5,031 nt of DNA from an uncultured Rhodobacterales bacterium (GTDB lineage Bacteria > Pseudomonadota > Alphaproteobacteria > Rhodobacterales > Rhodobacteraceae), in contig CALCGO010000468.1 of the NCBI GenBank assembly GCA_937901055.1, positions 1-5,031 of the forward strand, read 5' to 3'. The notes beneath the pieces were generated by a model. The model searched no databases. It was not told where the DNA came from and saw only the letters and a program-made list of their open reading frames with translations. Below are positions 2,822-5,031 of this stretch, one piece after another (the first letter of the stretch is position 1; each line of letters starts with the position of its first letter). The translations under genes and the position numbers were made by a program.

Positions 2822-5031
2822 GTCTTGAAGCGGGCTTTATGCGCTGCAACTCCACATCCCGATGCGCATATCTTGCGGCGGGTGTCACGATGCTGACATC
2901 CGCTGTTCGCGTAAGTTTCTGCCAGCCTGTCAGGCGGCCCGTTAAGGCCCGCCCGACAGATCGCAGCGCAGCTATGTACAATAGTTGGCGATAGAAGAAC
3001 CGCTGGAACGGCACCCAGAACAGTAACCACTTGTCCTCTTTTGGTTCAAGAAACAGGGCCAATGCCGACAAAAATACATCCGACAACAGATACACAGCGT
3101 ACGCGATAAAGATCGCTGGCGACGACAGTCCGGGTATCATCGTTGGGTGGTGTAGGAAATCGCGACCCAGTCTGAACAGCGCGGTGATAAACACGATGTC
3201 GGCGATGGGCGCGAACAGCGACAAGATCACCCCGAACAGCAAGATGTTCGGAATAGCGACCAGGCCAATCCCGCTGCCTTCGCGTATTGCCCGTTTGTGT
3301 TTCCACCCGGTTTGCATAATTCCCAAGGACCAGCGTAGGCGTTGGCGCAGCAGTTGGCTTAAAGTTTCCGGAGCCTCTGTCATGGCGATTGCGCCCGCCT
3401 CGTAAGTAACACGATATCCCGAGCGGATGATGGCGACGGTCAGGCCGGCGTCTTCTGCCAACGTTTCCGAGGAATATCCGCCAACCGCATCAACCACCGA
3501 TTTGCGCCAAGCGCCGATCGCGCCGGGAACGACCAAGATGGCGTTGAACCGTTCAAACGCGCGTCGATCCAGATTTTGCGAAGTGATATATTCCACCGCC
3601 TGAAGTCGTGTCAGGATATTCATCCGATTGCCGACTTTGGTGTTGCCCGCGACAGCCCCAACTTTGGGGTTGGAAAAGTGGCGGACCAGACGGGTAACAG
3701 CATCGGGCAGAATTATGGTGTCAGCATCAATAGCAACAATGACCTCGCTTTTCGCAAGTCTATAACCATGGTTCAACGCTTCCGCTTTGCCTTGGTTCTC
3801 TTGCCGAACCAGCCGAACGCGTGAATCATTTCCGTATGCGGTTTCAACCACATCAAACGTACAGTCCCTAGAGCCGTCGTCGACCACGATAATTTCCATG
3901 TTGGTGTGGTCTGAGGCCAAGACCGACTCGACCGTCCGCAAAATCACCGGTTCCTCGTTGTAGGCTGGAACAATAACTGTCACCGATGGGGTGGTTGTGT
4001 CGTCCAGCCACTTCGGCTGCCGCCGCAAATAGGCCAGAACCACGATGATGAGCGACCGCGCAATCCCAAGCGTAATCGCTACCGCAAACATCCATACCAA
4101 CGCACCACCGGATAACGTCATCACAAAGAACGATACGGTATCCACCTTTGCCAGCCGATCATCTGCCCTAAGCATCAGGTCAATGGCGTCGTTCCCCATC
4201 AGCTCGTCGAGAGATACAAAATCGAAACCCTCGGCGCGCAGCATTTCAATAATAAGGGGTAGGGCGGCCAAGGTTTCAGAACGGTTCCCGCCGGCGTCAT
4301 GCAACAACACGGTATTTCCCTCGCCCGCCAAAGCCTCCAGACGAACACGTTCGACAATTTCGTTGACGCCGTTGCCTTCCCAGTCGCGCGGGTCAATCGG
4401 GGTGCCAACGGTAACATACCCTGCAGCGCTTAACTGCACCAGCGGGGCGGCTTCATCCCTGTTCTGTGGTTCGGAATCCTCCGCAAAAGGTGCGCGGAAC
4501 AAGATCGTGTTGTAACCGGTGATCGAGGCCAGCAAGCGCTGAGTGCTGTTGGCCTCGATCATCAACCTCACATCGCTGATCATCCGAATGTTGGGATGCG
4601 TAAAGGTGTGAACACCCAGAAGATGACCCTCATCCAGCGTTCGTTGAACAATTTCAGGGTGTTTTAGGGCGTTTTCCCCGATGATGAAAAAGGCGGCTGG
4701 AACGCCCTGCTCTTTCAAAATATCGAGAATTTCTGGCGTCAGATCTTTGTCCGGCCCATCGTCAAACGTTAACGCAATGTTATTCCGTCCACCGGTGCCC
4801 CAACGGGCGATCGTAATGGAATACGGCAAACTTACGTGCGTTTGGTTGGCAATCAGCCCTGTTTCGGCATCCACCTCCAAGGTTCGGATACCTGCCTTGG
4901 GTTCCCCGAAGGCTGTCAGAAAGTCGCCTTCCCCTTCGTATCCGACATATTCATGCGCTGAAACTTCGCGCAACAATGTGCCAAGGGGCACGGTGCTTGT
5001 ATGCGGGTCCAGCAATTGCCAAATCCCGGGA
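2745..5031 (-). CDS. Polysaccharide deacetylase (NodB/CE4) fused to a processive family 2 glycosyltransferase; probable GH18-like domain off the edge (partial)
   Basis: The frame stays open to the right edge; the gene begins outside the window. Residues are counted from the leucine codon at 5015 (TTG), which is not the real start. Before it stands PGIWQ, resembling the end of GH18-like domains in related fusions. A linker (about 10-75, including YEGEGDFL) leads to the NodB deacetylase (about 78-270), with all motifs: TFDDGPD (83-89), H136/H140 in HTFTHP, RAPF (174-177), DPRDW (208-212), LLHD (237-240). A membrane helix (about 295-330) with RR after it puts the deacetylase in the periplasm and the transferase in the cytoplasm. 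The GT2 domain (about 344-565) has VIVPAYNEE (347-355), D379/D380, DAD (430-432), AED (520-522) and QRLRW (558-562), as in PgaC/NodC synthases; three or four helices follow (about 583-685), then a polar tail. The likely job is making, exporting and partly de-N-acetylating a GlcNAc-type polymer; product and linkage are unknown. Confidence 0.9.
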   Translation of the reverse strand, partial: PGIWQLLDPHTSTVPLGTLLREVSAHEYVGYEGEGDFLTAFGEPKAGIRTLEVDAETGLIANQTHVSLPYSITIARWGTGGRNNIALTFDDGPDKDLTPEILDILKEQGVPAAFFIIGENALKHPEIVQRTLDEGHLLGVHTFTHPNIRMISDVRLMIEANSTQRLLASITGYNTILFRAPFAEDSEPQNRDEAAPLVQLSAAGYVTVGTPIDPRDWEGNGVNEIVERVRLEALAGEGNTVLLHDAGGNRSETLAALPLIIEMLRAEGFDFVSLDELMGNDAIDLMLRADDRLAKVDTVSFFVMTLSGGALVWMFAVAITLGIARSLIIVVLAYLRRQPKWLDDTTTPSVTVIVPAYNEEPVILRTVESVLASDHTNMEIIVVDDGSRDCTFDVVETAYGNDSRVRLVRQENQGKAEALNHGYRLAKSEVIVAIDADTIILPDAVTRLVRHFSNPKVGAVAGNTKVGNRMNILTRLQAVEYITSQNLDRRAFERFNAILVVPGAIGAWRKSVVDAVGGYSSETLAEDAGLTVAIIRSGYRVTYEAGAIAMTEAPETLSQLLRQRLRWSLGIMQTGWKHKRAIREGSGIGLVAIPNILLFGVILSLFAPIADIVFITALFRLGRDFLHHPTMIPGLSSPAIFIAYAVYLLSDVFLSALALFLEPKEDKWLLFWVPFQRFFYRQLLYIAALRSVGRALTGRLTGWQKLTRTADVSIVTPAARYAHRDVELQRIKPASRPSQNKPDNPFQLEDQIPPDSHEPDS

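Noticed and set aside
4045..4515. Plus-strand open frame of 156 codons opposite the deacetylase
   Set aside because: It is a shadow of the strongly motif-supported minus-strand gene, Ser/Arg/Ile-rich without any domain signal.
5013..5015. TTG at 5015 as the start of the deacetylase-transferase gene
   Set aside because: The frame is open upstream to the edge (PGIWQ before it) and these residues resemble a preceding domain; the real start lies outside the window.

Overview
The window looks like a chromosomal segment of an alphaproteobacterium, most likely a marine Rhodobacterales (Roseobacter-type) organism. This rests on moderate-to-high GC, the apparent start of a beta-hydroxyaspartate cycle (bhc) cluster with its divergent IclR-type regulator, a GlpR of the proteobacterial type, and a large NodB/GT2 fusion protein. 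The taxonomic placement is inference; no rRNA or other marker gene is present.

Left part (1-1146): the first 132 bases hold, on the minus strand, the N-terminus of a class V PLP-dependent aminotransferase that best fits BhcA (aspartate-glyoxylate aminotransferase). Divergent from it is an IclR-family regulator that best fits BhcR. The AT-rich spacer between them contains a 15-bp sequence present twice, 73 bp apart (about seven helical turns), the second copy inside a 25-bp inverted repeat. It also holds a recognisable bhcA promoter and a further inverted repeat lying over that promoter's -10. Together these form a plausible control region for glyoxylate assimilation, with the rest of the cluster lying off the left edge.

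Middle (1147-2206): a GlpR-type DeoR-family repressor (glycerol-3-phosphate regulon) converges on bhcR with a 25-bp gap. It has its own near-consensus promoter. The 267-bp spacer to its right carries that promoter, the leader of the next gene and a few small repeats, but no gene.

Right part (2207-5031): a small predicted outer-membrane lipoprotein with a double-psi beta-barrel (RlpA/expansin-like) domain runs rightward. It overlaps by 77 bp, tail to tail, a very large leftward gene that continues off the right edge. That gene encodes a NodB-type polysaccharide deacetylase fused through a membrane segment to a processive family 2 glycosyltransferase (PgaC/NodC-like). The few residues visible before the deacetylase resemble the end of a GH18-like domain, so the complete protein is probably a GH18-NodB-GT2 fusion that makes and trims an N-acetylglucosamine-type polymer.

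The left half concerns carbon metabolism control (C2 glyoxylate and C3 glycerol-phosphate) and the right half the cell envelope. I see no sign that the halves are functionally linked, and no mobile element, CRISPR array, tRNA or rRNA.
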